Counted from the first letter of the stretch, positions 1 to 9,244 are shown. The stretch: 39,421 nt of DNA from an uncultured Saprospiraceae bacterium (GCA_937967615.1 CALCMJ010000169.1:1-39421), one strand, 5' to 3'. The notes: a model not told the origin generated them from the letters alone. A program made the numbers and translations.

Positions 1-140
1 CTGCCATCTTTGTTCTTAGTTTTAACAGTCTTATGTTCAATATACGTGTTCCACTCCTCACAGGAAGGACATTTACCTATCCATTTTGCTGATTCTACAC
101 CACAATTCTTACAAAAGAATACAGATTTTATTTTTGCCAA
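1..140 (-). CDS. radA: DNA repair protein RadA (N-terminal part, runs off the window)
   Basis: Only the first 46 codons are present; the gene continues beyond base 1. The translation begins (M)AKIKSVFFCKNCGVESAKW and continues with CPSCEEW. This is the CxxC...CxxC zinc ribbon at the N terminus of RadA/Sms, a RecA-like ATPase that helps process recombination intermediates. The start is TTG at 140-138, chosen because RadA proteins begin with (M)AK and no ATG lies just upstream in frame. The ATPase and Lon-like domains are not visible. The identification rests on the zinc-ribbon motif and its spacing, which are very characteristic. Confidence 0.9.
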   Translation of the reverse strand, partial: MAKIKSVFFCKNCGVESAKWIGKCPSCEEWNTYIEHKTVKTKNKDG

Positions 141-180
141 ATTAATTAATTAATTGATTGTTAATGTTTTAAATATTATT

Positions 181-188
181 CAAAAATA
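181..188 (-). promoter_or_regulatory. Candidate -7 box for radA
   Basis: Read on the minus strand the sequence is TATTTTTG, a full match to the Bacteroidota TAnnTTTG element, about 40 bases before the radA TTG start. I see no clear -33 TTG element. The flanking sequence is very AT-rich, so a chance match is possible. Confidence 0.35.
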
Positions 189-368
189 AATGTAACTTTT
201 TTTAAATATTTAATGTGGCTTTATTAAAAACCAACGTCCTATACTAAAGACAAGCTTTATATGGGCTTTTCTGAAGATATATATAATCCAAAGAAACATT
301 TCAAAGTAGATTGTTTTCAATTGGTTTTTTGGGGTTATGCAGGGTATAAGTTTTCTTGTGCCCTGTTT

Positions 369-2060
369 TTATTTTAGGTAAGGAAGAAATACCTCCGCAA
401 TTACGCCTGTCCCCGAATTTGGTACCGTATACACCACATCGTTGATGTTATATTTCTTAAGTCTATCTTTTATGATATCACTAGCGTAACTTATATGCTC
501 TGTATCCACATTCTTATTATAATCCATACCAACGCCGTCATCCATAACTTTGCATCCTAATCTGCCTTTCACTTCATTCAATTTAAGCACAATATGTCCC
601 TTTCCGTGCATTGGTGATACACCATGAATTATTGCGTTCTCCAGTAAGGCTTGCAAAATCATTACAGGGATCTTCTTGTCTTGATCAATTTCAGGATCTA
701 CATCTATGGTAAAATCAAACTTGTCATTGCGCGCCATCTTTTCAAGAGACATATAATTTGTTAAAAATTTGAGCTCTTCGGCAATGCTAATATTTTCTTC
801 TCTTGAAGATTGTAAAATTGAGCGCATCATTTGAGAAAATTCTTTCAAATATTGTCTTGCCTCTTTGTTTTTTTTGAGAGCAATAAGTCCTTGTATGGAG
901 TTAAGCGTATTAAATAGAAAATGCGGATTCATTTGAAGCTCCAAGACTTTTTGTCTAGACTTCAAAAGTTCATTTTCTAATTGCAGTTTATCTCTAGAAA
1001 TTTGCATTTTATTCGTTGTATTAATTTGTCTCCTTAATGCAAAAAGAAAACCGACAAATAAGATACCTGAAAGGCCAAAGATGATTGGCCAAATAGAATC
1101 CTTTAAAGTTGCCTCTACTCTGAATGATTTCTCTGATGGCGCGGAAAAACCAATATCATCTACACTGCTTTTAACCCTAAAGGTGTGCTTGCCTGGATCT
1201 AGACCTTCAAATCGTACACTTTCATTTTTAGTTGTAGTCCAATTGCCACCATCCAAACTGTAGGCGTATTCTACTTTTGACTGATTTTTTGGATAGTAAG
1301 TGAAATATTCGAAATCAATTTTTGATTCTCTTGTAATTTTTTCTGAATCAGCCTCCATCTTTTTGATGGAACATTCTAAAAGATCTAGATTAGAGAATTC
1401 TGAGTTACAAACAAGTTTATTTCCGTCAATGATCCAAATATTGGCTAGCGCATCAAATGAAAATTTGACTGGATAGTTAGAAGCATATAAAGATTCCAAC
1501 TGAAGAGATGAAGGATTAAAAAATGAAATACTATTACCGGTGTTAATAATTATATTATCCCCTAGTTTTTTTAATTGTTCAATCTTCTTTGGAAGCGCAA
1601 GGTGAGGAATGTATAAACTTTGCTTTTGCGTTCCATTACAAACAAATATGCCATCACTTGCAGTACCTACTAAAATGTTCTCTTTGTCATACGAAGAAAG
1701 ACTTTGGATTTTAGATGGGAAAGAATTGCTAAGGGTGTAATCAGAACATCCTGCTATCAAGGTGTTGCTTATCGCATAAAAGATTTTTCCTAATGCTGAA
1801 ATGCTATCCTTAATCTCTTTATTGTCAAAAGTTTCTTGGAAAGAACAACTCAGTCTTGAAGGGAAATCCCGAGTTTGAATCCAGTCAAACTTGTGATAGG
1901 AATATGCGCCATCTTGATCTTTGATTTGCAGTGTATCGTCCTTAAATTGAATGTCAAGTATCTTGTTATTTCTTATAAGAATAGTATCATTGCCAAAGCA
2001 AAGACTTGGAAATAGAATAATGGTGATTAAAGCAATTTTTTTTAATGCGCTTTTATGCAA
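369..2060 (-). CDS. LytS-type sensor histidine kinase with extracytoplasmic Y_Y_Y domain
   Basis: A 563-residue predicted membrane sensor kinase. Residues 1-24 form a signal peptide ending near CFGN. Residues about 30-240 look like a degenerate sensor beta-propeller. About 247-316 is a Y_Y_Y-like beta-sandwich (YAYSLDGGNW, GLDPGKHTFRVK), and about 322-342 a membrane helix. The cytoplasmic part carries the His_kinase motif NPHFLFNTLN with phospho-acceptor His380, followed by an HATPase region with LLENAIIHG and DDGVGM. Such kinases normally phosphorylate LytTR response regulators, but none is in the window. I place the start at TTG 2060 because it directly precedes the signal peptide. The frame stays open upstream to 2270, but those residues overlap the divergent FMN reductase gene and look non-native. 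Confidence 0.85.
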   Translation of the reverse strand: MHKSALKKIALITIILFPSLCFGNDTILIRNNKILDIQFKDDTLQIKDQDGAYSYHKFDWIQTRDFPSRLSCSFQETFDNKEIKDSISALGKIFYAISNTLIAGCSDYTLSNSFPSKIQSLSSYDKENILVGTASDGIFVCNGTQKQSLYIPHLALPKKIEQLKKLGDNIIINTGNSISFFNPSSLQLESLYASNYPVKFSFDALANIWIIDGNKLVCNSEFSNLDLLECSIKKMEADSEKITRESKIDFEYFTYYPKNQSKVEYAYSLDGGNWTTTKNESVRFEGLDPGKHTFRVKSSVDDIGFSAPSEKSFRVEATLKDSIWPIIFGLSGILFVGFLFALRRQINTTNKMQISRDKLQLENELLKSRQKVLELQMNPHFLFNTLNSIQGLIALKKNKEARQYLKEFSQMMRSILQSSREENISIAEELKFLTNYMSLEKMARNDKFDFTIDVDPEIDQDKKIPVMILQALLENAIIHGVSPMHGKGHIVLKLNEVKGRLGCKVMDDGVGMDYNKNVDTEHISYASDIIKDRLKKYNINDVVYTVPNSGTGVIAEVFLPYLK

Positions 2061-2119
2061 CAGTTTCGAGTTTAGCTGGTTATAAGTATATAAAATTAAA
2101 ACTAATAATTGGAGATCGT

Positions 2120-2671
2120 ATGCATGTAGTAGTAGTTTCATCAAGTTTAAGACCAAATAGAACTTCTCATAAGGTAGCAAAAGCACTTTTGGATGCCATT
2201 CAGAAATCGGGAAATAGCGGGACAATTTTAGATTTGCGTGAGCATAATTTACCATTGCTTGAATATACATTTACTTCAAATCCCAATCCATCAGATACCA
2301 TGAAAACGATTGATGGTATTTTAAATGAAGGAGAAGCATTCATATTTGTTTCTCCAGAATATAATGGGAGCTTCTCACCAGCATTAAAAAACCTTGTAGA
2401 CTACTATGCTAAAAAGCCATTTATGAGCAAAGCAATTGGTACTGCAACAGTCTCTGTAGGTGGTTTAGGCGGAATGCGAGCAGCAATGCAAATGCAATTA
2501 TTAATTATGGGTGCTTTTGGTTATCCTTCTCCAAATATGTTATTAACAGGTGGTGTAAATGATAAGTTTGACGAAAATGACAAGGTCATCGATCAAGATT
2601 ATAGTAAGAAAGTAACAGCCTTTGCTCAAGAGATCATTTCTTTAGGGCAAGCTTTACAGAATAAAAAATGA
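2120..2671 (+). CDS. NAD(P)H-dependent FMN reductase family flavoprotein
   Basis: A 183-residue flavodoxin-fold protein of the NADPH-dependent FMN reductase family (YieF/ChrR/azoreductase-like). It begins MHVVVVSSSLRPNRTSHKVA, whose SSSLRPxS-type loop binds the FMN phosphate. It carries the hallmark SPEYNGSFSPALKNLVDYY (residues about 77-95) and a glycine-rich SVGGLGGMRA segment. Such soluble enzymes reduce FMN, quinones or chromate; the substrate here cannot be told. The ATG at 2120 is preceded by GGAG at 2111, which favours this start over the upstream in-frame ATG at 2045. The gene is divergent from the sensor kinase, with 59 bases between starts, and its end is 2 bases from the end of the convergent gene that follows. 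Confidence 0.88.
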   Translation: MHVVVVSSSLRPNRTSHKVAKALLDAIQKSGNSGTILDLREHNLPLLEYTFTSNPNPSDTMKTIDGILNEGEAFIFVSPEYNGSFSPALKNLVDYYAKKPFMSKAIGTATVSVGGLGGMRAAMQMQLLIMGAFGYPSPNMLLTGGVNDKFDENDKVIDQDYSKKVTAFAQEIISLGQALQNKK

Positions 2672-2673
2672 TC

Positions 2674-3333
2674 TTAATTTACTTGTGCTAAATCTTCTCC
2701 CAATTTCTTTAAAGTATTATTGAGATTTTTCTTCCAGTTTATCCCAAATGAGAAAAACCCTTTTAAAGCACCAAAGAAACCACCATTGCCCTTAACTTCT
2801 TTTGGAAAGTCTCCTTTGATCATTTTATAATCTGCAATAACTGGCTTGTATTCTGAGTGTCTAAATTTGATAGAACTGAGTTTCATATCGTAGTTGAAAT
2901 ATCCAAAGACAAAATGCTGAGGAAAAGATGCATCAGTAAATAGCTCAAGTGACTCATCGACAAAAATGTTTTCTCTTCTGCCGGAGACAAATTCTTTGAA
3001 TAATGAGTCTGGAACAAAATAGATCTTGGAAAACTTGTAATCTCTTAGGAAACTTTGAATAATATAGGCGTTTTTTTCGTCGAACTCTTTCTTAGATTTG
3101 TCTCTTTCTTGTTTGATTTTATTAATTGACTTGTCAGAAAGACCAGCTCTTTTTATTAAACTAGTGAGTGTGTCTAGCTTGGCGCTATTACAATTAAGTC
3201 TTAAAACTAATCCTTTCTCTTTAATAAGAGATATGGCCTCAGGTGTATCCATTTGAGCATGCAGATACGTACCACTGAATAGGAAAATAAGAGCAATACA
3301 GTTGAAGCAATATTTACCAATAGAGCTCTTCAT
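2674..3333 (-). CDS. Secreted protein of unknown function
   Basis: A 219-residue protein I do not recognise. Residues 1-26 form a clear signal peptide (LIFLFSGTYLHAQ), so it is probably periplasmic or on the cell surface. The N-terminal half is charged and helical (KIKQERDKSKKEFDEKN). The C-terminal half has alternating hydrophobic residues and a glycine/phenylalanine-rich segment (GNGGFFGALKGFFSFG). There are no membrane helices after the signal, and the only cysteines other than those in the signal peptide form no obvious motif. It is convergent with the FMN reductase and divergent from the bat operon. No function can be assigned. Confidence 0.75.
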   Translation of the reverse strand: MKSSIGKYCFNCIALIFLFSGTYLHAQMDTPEAISLIKEKGLVLRLNCNSAKLDTLTSLIKRAGLSDKSINKIKQERDKSKKEFDEKNAYIIQSFLRDYKFSKIYFVPDSLFKEFVSGRRENIFVDESLELFTDASFPQHFVFGYFNYDMKLSSIKFRHSEYKPVIADYKMIKGDFPKEVKGNGGFFGALKGFFSFGINWKKNLNNTLKKLGEDLAQVN

Positions 3334-3465
3334 AAATTGTGATATTTGTTGCTAGGACAGCGATAATTTTGATTTAAGTCGTGAAAATGATAAAAGTTAA
3401 TAGAATTTAAGAGAACATTAATCCAAAACTAAATAAATCAATACCTATAATTTTTAGTTTTTTCA

Positions 3466-3473
3466 CAACTTTG
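3466..3473 (+). promoter_or_regulatory. Candidate -7 box of the moxR/bat operon
   Basis: CAACTTTG matches 7 of 8 positions of TAnnTTTG and sits 28 bases before the moxR ATG, a normal distance. It is the only good match in the 168-base gap between the divergent genes. No distinct -33 TTG was found. Confidence 0.45.
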
Positions 3474-3501
3474 TAGCCATTTTTAAACAAAACCACGATT
3501 T

Positions 3502-4500
3502 ATGCAAGTTTCAGTTGATATTGAAGCACTAAACCAACAAATTTTTCAGGATAGTGCATTTGTTGACGAGATTGATCAACAGAGTAGTAAGGTAATTGTA
3601 GGTCAGAAATACATGCTTCAAAGACTTCTTCTTGGCCTTTTGGCAGATGGTCATGTTTTGCTCGAAGGATTGCCTGGTTTGGCAAAAACGCTTTCTATAA
3701 AAACACTGGCTTCTGTGATAGACGCCAGGTTCCAAAGGATTCAATTTACACCTGATTTATTGCCGGCTGACATAATAGGTACCATGATATATAATCCTAA
3801 CAAAAATGAATTTGATGTTAGGAAAGGACCTATTTTTTCAAATTTCATTTTAGCTGATGAAATAAATAGAGCACCAGCAAAAGTACAGAGCGCACTTTTA
3901 GAAGCAATGCAAGAACGTCAAGTGACGATAGGAACGGAAACGTTCAAACTAAAGGAACCGTTTTTAGTCCTAGCTACTCAGAATCCTATTGAGCAGGAAG
4001 GTACCTATCCATTACCTGAGGCTCAGGTAGACAGGTTCATGCTAAAAGTAGTTGTAGATTATCCAACGAAAGCAGAAGAGAAGCAAATTATCCGCAGAAC
4101 GGTGAGTGGAGAGACTACCCAAACCATTGCGCCAGTTATTAAGCCTGAAACTATTTTGAAGGCAAGAGAAGTGGTCAAGAAAATTTATATGGACGAAAAA
4201 ATTGAAAACTATATTCTTGATATTGTTTTTGCTAGTAGAAATCCAGAAGAATATAAATTATCAAAACTAAAACCACTTATTAGCTACGGAGGTTCACCTC
4301 GGGCGAGTATAAATTTAGCTTTAGCATCAAGAGCTTACGCATTTTTAAATAGAAGAGGATATGTTATTCCTGATGATGTCAGAAATGTTTGTAAGGATGT
4401 GATGCGACACAGAATAGGAGTTACCTACGAGGCAGAGGCAGAAAATATTTCGCAAGAAGATATTATAAAAGAAATTCTAGACACTGTTGAAGTTCCATGA
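3502..4500 (+). CDS. MoxR-family AAA+ ATPase of the bat operon
   Basis: A 332-residue cytoplasmic AAA+ ATPase. The Walker A is GLPGLAKT (residues 56-63), Walker B is ILADE (116-120), sensor 1 is ATQNP (158-162), and the MoxR signature PLPEAQVDRF is at 170-179. MoxR proteins act as chaperone-like ATPases with von Willebrand A (VWA) domain partners, and two VWA proteins (BatA, BatB) are encoded downstream. The stop codon overlaps the next start (ATGA), which suggests translational coupling. It is the first gene of an eight-gene operon with a promoter box just upstream. Length and motifs fit the family. Confidence 0.93.
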   Translation: MQVSVDIEALNQQIFQDSAFVDEIDQQSSKVIVGQKYMLQRLLLGLLADGHVLLEGLPGLAKTLSIKTLASVIDARFQRIQFTPDLLPADIIGTMIYNPNKNEFDVRKGPIFSNFILADEINRAPAKVQSALLEAMQERQVTIGTETFKLKEPFLVLATQNPIEQEGTYPLPEAQVDRFMLKVVVDYPTKAEEKQIIRRTVSGETTQTIAPVIKPETILKAREVVKKIYMDEKIENYILDIVFASRNPEEYKLSKLKPLISYGGSPRASINLALASRAYAFLNRRGYVIPDDVRNVCKDVMRHRIGVTYEAEAENISQEDIIKEILDTVEVP

Positions 4501-5369
4501 TAGATGCAAGTGAAATATTAAAGAGGGTTCGAAAAATTGAAATTAAAACAAAAGGACTTTCAAAGCACATTTTTTCAGGAGAGTACAACAGTGCTTTTAA
4601 AGGAAAAGGAATGTCCTTTAGTGAAGTAAGGGATTATCAATATGGAGATGATGTCAGAAACATAGACTGGAATGTGACTGCTAGAACTGGCAATACTTCA
4701 GTTAAAGTATTTGAAGAAGAACGAGAATTGACAGTTATCTTTCTTATTGACTTGAGTAAAAGTGCCTTCTTTGGAACATCAAAACAATTTAAGAGTGAGC
4801 TCATGGCGGAGATGAGTGCTGTTTTGGCATTTTCTGCGATGAATAACAATGATAAAGTGGGTGCTGTATTTTTTTCTGACCGAATAGAAAAGTATGTGCC
4901 ACCCAAAAAAGGGAAGAAGCATATCTTAAGGATCATTCGAGAATTATTGTACTTGGAGACAGAAGGTACAGGAACAAATATTGCATTGGCATTAGAATAT
5001 CTGAATAACGTTCAAAAAAAGAGGAGCATTGTTTTTTTAATGTCGGACTTCATGACCAAAGGGTATGAGAACGCCTTAAATATCGCCTCACGTAAACACG
5101 ATATTGTAGGCATGCATTTATATGATAAGACGGAACAGTCATTGCCATCTGTTGGAATCGTGAGAGTTCGTGATGCAGAAACAGGAAATTTTTTGGAGAT
5201 TGATACAAGTAGTAAAACTGTAAGGAAGAAATATGAAGCTTGGTACGAAGAGAATTACAATTATTTTATGACAAACTTTTCTAAAAGAGGTTTGGACGTA
5301 ATGAGCTTATCTACTGAAGATGACTATGTAAAAACAATGTTGAAATTTTTCAAAAAGCGCGGGAAGTGA
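4497..5369 (+). CDS. DUF58 domain protein of the bat operon
   Basis: A 290-residue protein with the DUF58 core: GMSFSEVRDYQYGDD followed by RNIDWNVTARTG and VKVFEEERE, then a VWA-like fold starting VIFLIDLSKS. It has no signal peptide or membrane helix, so it is predicted to be cytosolic or membrane-associated. DUF58 proteins nearly always follow moxR in Bacteroidota aerotolerance operons and probably serve with the ATPase, but the molecular role is not established. It overlaps moxR by 4 bases and the next gene by 4 bases (GTGA), so the three are likely co-translated. Confidence 0.9.
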   Translation: MIDASEILKRVRKIEIKTKGLSKHIFSGEYNSAFKGKGMSFSEVRDYQYGDDVRNIDWNVTARTGNTSVKVFEEERELTVIFLIDLSKSAFFGTSKQFKSELMAEMSAVLAFSAMNNNDKVGAVFFSDRIEKYVPPKKGKKHILRIIRELLYLETEGTGTNIALALEYLNNVQKKRSIVFLMSDFMTKGYENALNIASRKHDIVGMHLYDKTEQSLPSVGIVRVRDAETGNFLEIDTSSKTVRKKYEAWYEENYNYFMTNFSKRGLDVMSLSTEDDYVKTMLKFFKKRGK

Positions 5370-6391
5370 GATTAGTGTCCTTCATATTAGCAATTTTAAT
5401 TTCTTTTAAGCTGTCAGCGCAAGTTGTCTCAGTTGCTATTCCAGAAAGGGATACTGTGGAAGTAGGCGAATTATTTAAAATTAATTATAGGGTCAATGTT
5501 CCCTATGTGAATGCTGTAAAAAGTCTGAGCATTACAACACTTGATAGCATGCTCAACCTAAATGAGATGTTTAAGGATTCAACAGCCGCGCTGCAGTACG
5601 CTGATTTTGAAATCCAAGATTATGGGACATGGCCAGCTAACCAGATGGAAAATAAACCAGAATCTTCTGAATGGAGATTGAGTAATGGTAAGCACAGTTA
5701 TGATGTAAATGTTTTAGGAAGAATATGGGATTACGGCGTTTTTGAATTGCCTGGACTGCAGGTAGACATTGACACAAATTCATCGGCACAAATTTTACAA
5801 ATAATTAAATCCCGGGTTTTTGTATTGCCACCAGCAGATTACGTACACCAAGATACAACATCTGCAATCTCAGGGATAAAAACAATTATTGATGAGCCAG
5901 CAACATGGCGTGATTATTTATGGCTAATTTATTCTGTACTGGCTCTAGTACTTTGCTTTCTGGGATACTACTTGTGGAATAAGTTTAAAAAAGAAGAAGT
6001 AGAGATAGAAGAAGTAGAACAGCTTACAATTAGAGCTGCGCATGAAATAGCACTAGAAAAGCTGGATAAATTAAAGTCGGCAAAATCATGGGAAACTGGA
6101 GATATAAAGGAATATCAATCAGATTTGACTTTTGTGGCCAGAGAATATTTAGAGAATAGGTACAATATTCCCGCTCTTGAGTCAACGACTGAAGAGATAT
6201 TGTCACAATTAAAATCAGTTGAATTTCCAGATGTGCACGAGAGAGATTTGAAAGAGATATTAACCATAGCGGATCTTGTAAAATTTGCAAAAGCTAGACC
6301 CTCAGGAAATATCCATGAAGAATTTTTAGAAAAAACCTACGATTTAATTTATCACACGAAAAGAGATAGAGCCCTAGAAGAGGATGAGTAG
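5366..6391 (+). CDS. Bat-operon membrane protein of unknown function
   Basis: A 341-residue protein between DUF58 and batA. It starts with GTG inside the GTGA overlap with the preceding stop. It has an N-terminal signal peptide (MRLVSFILAILISFKLSAQ), an extracytoplasmic beta-rich domain of about 160 residues, one membrane helix near residues 188-208 (WLIYSVLALVLCFLGYYLW) and a charged helical cytoplasmic tail of about 130 residues. The topology resembles the C-terminal half of BatD: an outer domain that may bind other Bat proteins and an inner helical domain. Proteins of this kind occupy the same position in other Bacteroidota bat operons. It overlaps batA by 8 bases. Confidence 0.8.
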   Translation: MRLVSFILAILISFKLSAQVVSVAIPERDTVEVGELFKINYRVNVPYVNAVKSLSITTLDSMLNLNEMFKDSTAALQYADFEIQDYGTWPANQMENKPESSEWRLSNGKHSYDVNVLGRIWDYGVFELPGLQVDIDTNSSAQILQIIKSRVFVLPPADYVHQDTTSAISGIKTIIDEPATWRDYLWLIYSVLALVLCFLGYYLWNKFKKEEVEIEEVEQLTIRAAHEIALEKLDKLKSAKSWETGDIKEYQSDLTFVAREYLENRYNIPALESTTEEILSQLKSVEFPDVHERDLKEILTIADLVKFAKARPSGNIHEEFLEKTYDLIYHTKRDRALEEDE

Positions 6392-7391
6392 TATATTTGG
6401 AAATATTCATTTTGAAAACCCAGTGTTTTTCATTTTGCTTTTTGCAATCCCCATCTATCTATTTTGGTATTGGCTTAAGCGACCAGAACGAAGTGCGAGT
6501 TTTACAATTTCGGATACACATGGCATAGGGCCAAAGGAGTCTTGGAGAGGGATGTTACGTAAACTCATTCCTATTTTAAGAGCACTCGCATATTGTTTAT
6601 TAGTGATTGCCTTGGCAAGACCGCAACTTACACTTACGGAAGAAGAAGAGAAGGCGGAGGGTATTGATATTATGATGATAATGGATCTCTCATCAAGTAT
6701 GCTTGCAAAAGATTTTGACCCTGATCGTTTAAGTGTAAGTAAAGAAGTTGCTACCCGTTTTGTTGACAAAAGAAAATTTGACCGCATAGGTTTAGTTGTT
6801 TTTGCAGGAGAAAGTTTCACACAATGTCCTATTACTACAGATCATAGGATAGTGAAAAATTTTCTAGCAAGTTTAGAATGCGGAATTTTGGACGATGGCA
6901 CGGCTATTGGAATGGGTTTGGCATCTGCTGTGAATAGACTGAAAACAAGTGAAGCAAAAAGTAAGGTAGTGATACTGCTCACAGACGGAGTAAATAATGC
7001 AGGATATATTAAGCCTATGACAGCAGCGGAGATTGCAAAAGAAATAGGAGTCAAAGTCTACACAATAGGCGTAGGGAGTCTTGGAAAAGCGATATCTCCG
7101 GTAAGTAGAAGAAGTGATGGTCGTTATGTTTTTGGTATGGCAAAAGTGGAAATAGATGAGCAACTTTTGAAAGAAATTGCAACACTTACAGGTGGTGAAT
7201 ATTATAGAGCAACATCTGAAGAAAAGCTGGAACAAATCTATCAGGAGATTGATAAATTAGAAAAAACAGAAATAGACATTACTGTGTTTAAAAGATATAC
7301 AGAAAAGTTTAGATCTTTTATGAAATATGCATTGATCTTATTGTTAATAGAATTTTTATTAAATCATGTTTTCTTAAGAAGGATACCATAA
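6384..7391 (+). CDS. batA: BatA, VWA-domain inner membrane protein
   Basis: A 335-residue membrane protein. Helices lie near residues 12-30 and 62-78. A VWA domain begins IMMIMDLSSSMLAKD, with the metal-ion-dependent adhesion site (MIDAS) D101-x-S103-x-S105. FAGESFTQCPITTD and VVILLTDGVNNAG continue the fold, and a last helix lies near the C terminus. The family architecture (TM-TM-VWA-TM) is complete. BatA and BatB form part of the membrane complex linked to aerotolerance in Bacteroides fragilis; the detailed mechanism is unsettled. The stop directly abuts the ATG of batB. Confidence 0.92.
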   Translation: MSSIFGNIHFENPVFFILLFAIPIYLFWYWLKRPERSASFTISDTHGIGPKESWRGMLRKLIPILRALAYCLLVIALARPQLTLTEEEEKAEGIDIMMIMDLSSSMLAKDFDPDRLSVSKEVATRFVDKRKFDRIGLVVFAGESFTQCPITTDHRIVKNFLASLECGILDDGTAIGMGLASAVNRLKTSEAKSKVVILLTDGVNNAGYIKPMTAAEIAKEIGVKVYTIGVGSLGKAISPVSRRSDGRYVFGMAKVEIDEQLLKEIATLTGGEYYRATSEEKLEQIYQEIDKLEKTEIDITVFKRYTEKFRSFMKYALILLLIEFLLNHVFLRRIP

Positions 7392-8411
7392 ATGTTTCAA
7401 TTTGAAAATATAGAGGGCATGTACTTTTTAGCAGCAATTCCATTTTTGCTCATGTTCCTCTATTTGTCCTTATTCATGAAGGAGAAGAAGCTAAGGAAGC
7501 TAATGGATTCTGGCATGTTCTCTAGATTAATCCCTGAGTGGTCTAAGTTTTATGAATGGCTCAAAATAATTTTCTTTTGCTTGAGTTTTGCTTTTTTAAG
7601 TATCGCTTGGGCAAACCCTCAGTGGGGAACAAAACGCCAGAAAGTAAAAGCGAAAAGTTCAGATGTCATTATTGCCTTAGATATTTCACAAAGTATGATG
7701 GCAGAAGACATTTCTCCCAACCGTTTAGAAAGAGCAAAACGGATGGCAGGTGATTTAATACAATCCTTAAAAGGTAATAGAATTGGCTTGATATATTTTG
7801 CAGGAAGTGCTTATTTGCAAATGCCCTTATCAAATGATTTTGCAGCTGCAGAGTTATTTATTAAAAGCGCCAATACAAATCAGGCAGGAACTCAAGGAAC
7901 TGCTATAGCAGACGCCATAGATTTAGGTGTTTCTGCGTTTAATGAAGGAGAGAAGTCGCAAAAAGCGATGATTATTATTTCTGATGGGGAAAATCATGAC
8001 CTGGAAGCAATAGAAGCCGCTAGAAGTGCAAAAGAAAATGGGACCTTTATATATACGATTGGTGTAGGGACAGAAAAGGGAGATGTTGTGCCCATAATGA
8101 ATAGAGGTAGAAAGGAATATAAAGTAGATAAAGCTGGATACCCTGTAAAAAGTAAACTGAATATTGCTCTAATGCAGGATATAGCTACTGCAGGCGATGG
8201 TGAAACATATTTACTGAATGAGGGAGATGAATTGATTGCAGATATTAAATCTGAATTACAAAAGTTAGAAAAGCAAGAAGTAGAACAAAGATCATTTTCA
8301 GATTTTGAAAGTTACTTTCAATATTTCTTATTTTTTGGAATTTTATTTCTTGCTATAGAGTTTTTATTAAGTAATAAGCGTAGGAAAAAGCTTCAAAATA
8401 TTCAATCATAA
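7392..8411 (+). CDS. batB: BatB, VWA-domain inner membrane protein
   Basis: A 339-residue paralogue of BatA with the same plan: membrane helices near residues 10-28 and 57-74, then a VWA domain with MIDAS D97-I-S99-Q-S101 (LDISQSMMAEDISPNRL), FAGSAYLQMPLSNDF and MIIISDGENHD, and a C-terminal helix (YFLFFGILFLAIEFLL). It immediately follows batA with no gap and is followed 2 bases later by batC. Presumably it acts with BatA and the MoxR ATPase in one complex. Confidence 0.92.
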   Translation: MFQFENIEGMYFLAAIPFLLMFLYLSLFMKEKKLRKLMDSGMFSRLIPEWSKFYEWLKIIFFCLSFAFLSIAWANPQWGTKRQKVKAKSSDVIIALDISQSMMAEDISPNRLERAKRMAGDLIQSLKGNRIGLIYFAGSAYLQMPLSNDFAAAELFIKSANTNQAGTQGTAIADAIDLGVSAFNEGEKSQKAMIIISDGENHDLEAIEAARSAKENGTFIYTIGVGTEKGDVVPIMNRGRKEYKVDKAGYPVKSKLNIALMQDIATAGDGETYLLNEGDELIADIKSELQKLEKQEVEQRSFSDFESYFQYFLFFGILFLAIEFLLSNKRRKKLQNIQS

Positions 8412-8413
8412 CT

Positions 8414-9175
8414 ATGGTTAGACTCTTACATATAACATGTATTATTTTGGGTTTGGCAATTATAAATTGTTTGGCCGCTCAAACTGCACATTCCTTGTTA
8501 AGAAAGGGCAATAAGTATTACGATGTGAGCGAATATAGCCTGGCAGAAGAAAAGTATAGAAAAGCACTTGAGAAGGAAAGAAAAGGTAAGACGAGTTTTA
8601 ATTTAGGGAATTCTATATATAAACAAGATAGGTACGAGGAGGCAATCCAACATTACCAATCCGCCGCAACTTCTGATTTGACAGATATTGAGAAATCCAA
8701 AGCTTATCATAATTTAGGCAATGCACATTTCAATAACCAAAAACTTGAAGAAGCAATAGAAGCATATAAACAATCCTTACGATTGCACAGTGATCCTGAA
8801 ACAAGACATAACCTTTTAGCAGCCAAAGAAATCTTGAAGCAAATGCAACAACAACAGCAAGAGCAACAACAACAGGAGCAACAAAACGAAGATGGCGAGC
8901 AGTCAGAAGAAAACCAAGAACAACAGCAGCAGCAGGATCAAGAACAAAAAGAAGGTGAAGAAGGTGAGGAAAGTGAAGAACAGGAAGAAAACCAAGATAG
9001 TACGCAGCAGATTCAAGAAGGAGGGATGTTTGATTCTACTAGATTAGATAAACAAAACTTGGATAGTCTTGATGCAATAAAATTACTCGAGATTATTGAG
9101 AGTGAAGAAAAGAAGGTGCAGGAGAAATTAAGGAAGTTTAACTCTACTAGGAAAAAACAAGATAAAGATTGGTAG
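8414..9175 (+). CDS. batC: BatC, periplasmic TPR protein with Gln/Glu-rich tail
   Basis: A 253-residue protein with an N-terminal signal peptide (ending near CLAAQ) and about three tetratricopeptide repeats in residues 25-140 (AEEKYRKALEKE, YEEAIQHYQSAA, LEEAIEAYKQSL). A low-complexity linker of Gln and Glu runs from about 142 to 200, followed by a charged tail. TPRs bind protein partners, and BatC is thought to tie the periplasmic parts of the Bat complex together. The CAA/CAG and GAA/GAG codon runs of the linker are a likely site of length variation between strains. Confidence 0.88.
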   Translation: MVRLLHITCIILGLAIINCLAAQTAHSLLRKGNKYYDVSEYSLAEEKYRKALEKERKGKTSFNLGNSIYKQDRYEEAIQHYQSAATSDLTDIEKSKAYHNLGNAHFNNQKLEEAIEAYKQSLRLHSDPETRHNLLAAKEILKQMQQQQQEQQQQEQQNEDGEQSEENQEQQQQQDQEQKEGEEGEESEEQEENQDSTQQIQEGGMFDSTRLDKQNLDSLDAIKLLEIIESEEKKVQEKLRKFNSTRKKQDKDW

Positions 9176-9244
9176 TTGGGCTTTAGGGACAAAAGCACGA
9201 TCTTACTAAAAAAATATATAGGTTTTAAATTTGATTTTTTTTTT

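Noticed and set aside
340..372. CAGGG...CCCTG followed by TTTTTATTTT, a terminator-like shape on the plus strand.
   Set aside because: No plus-strand gene precedes it, and on the minus strand, where the kinase gene ends, no T run follows the stem.
2061..2270. An N-terminal extension of 70 residues on the sensor kinase.
   Set aside because: It overlaps the FMN reductase start on the other strand, and the signal peptide fits the TTG at 2060.
8824..9010. CAA/CAG/GAA repeats, considered as a nucleotide-level repeat element.
   Set aside because: They encode the Gln/Glu-rich linker of BatC and are explained as low-complexity coding sequence.
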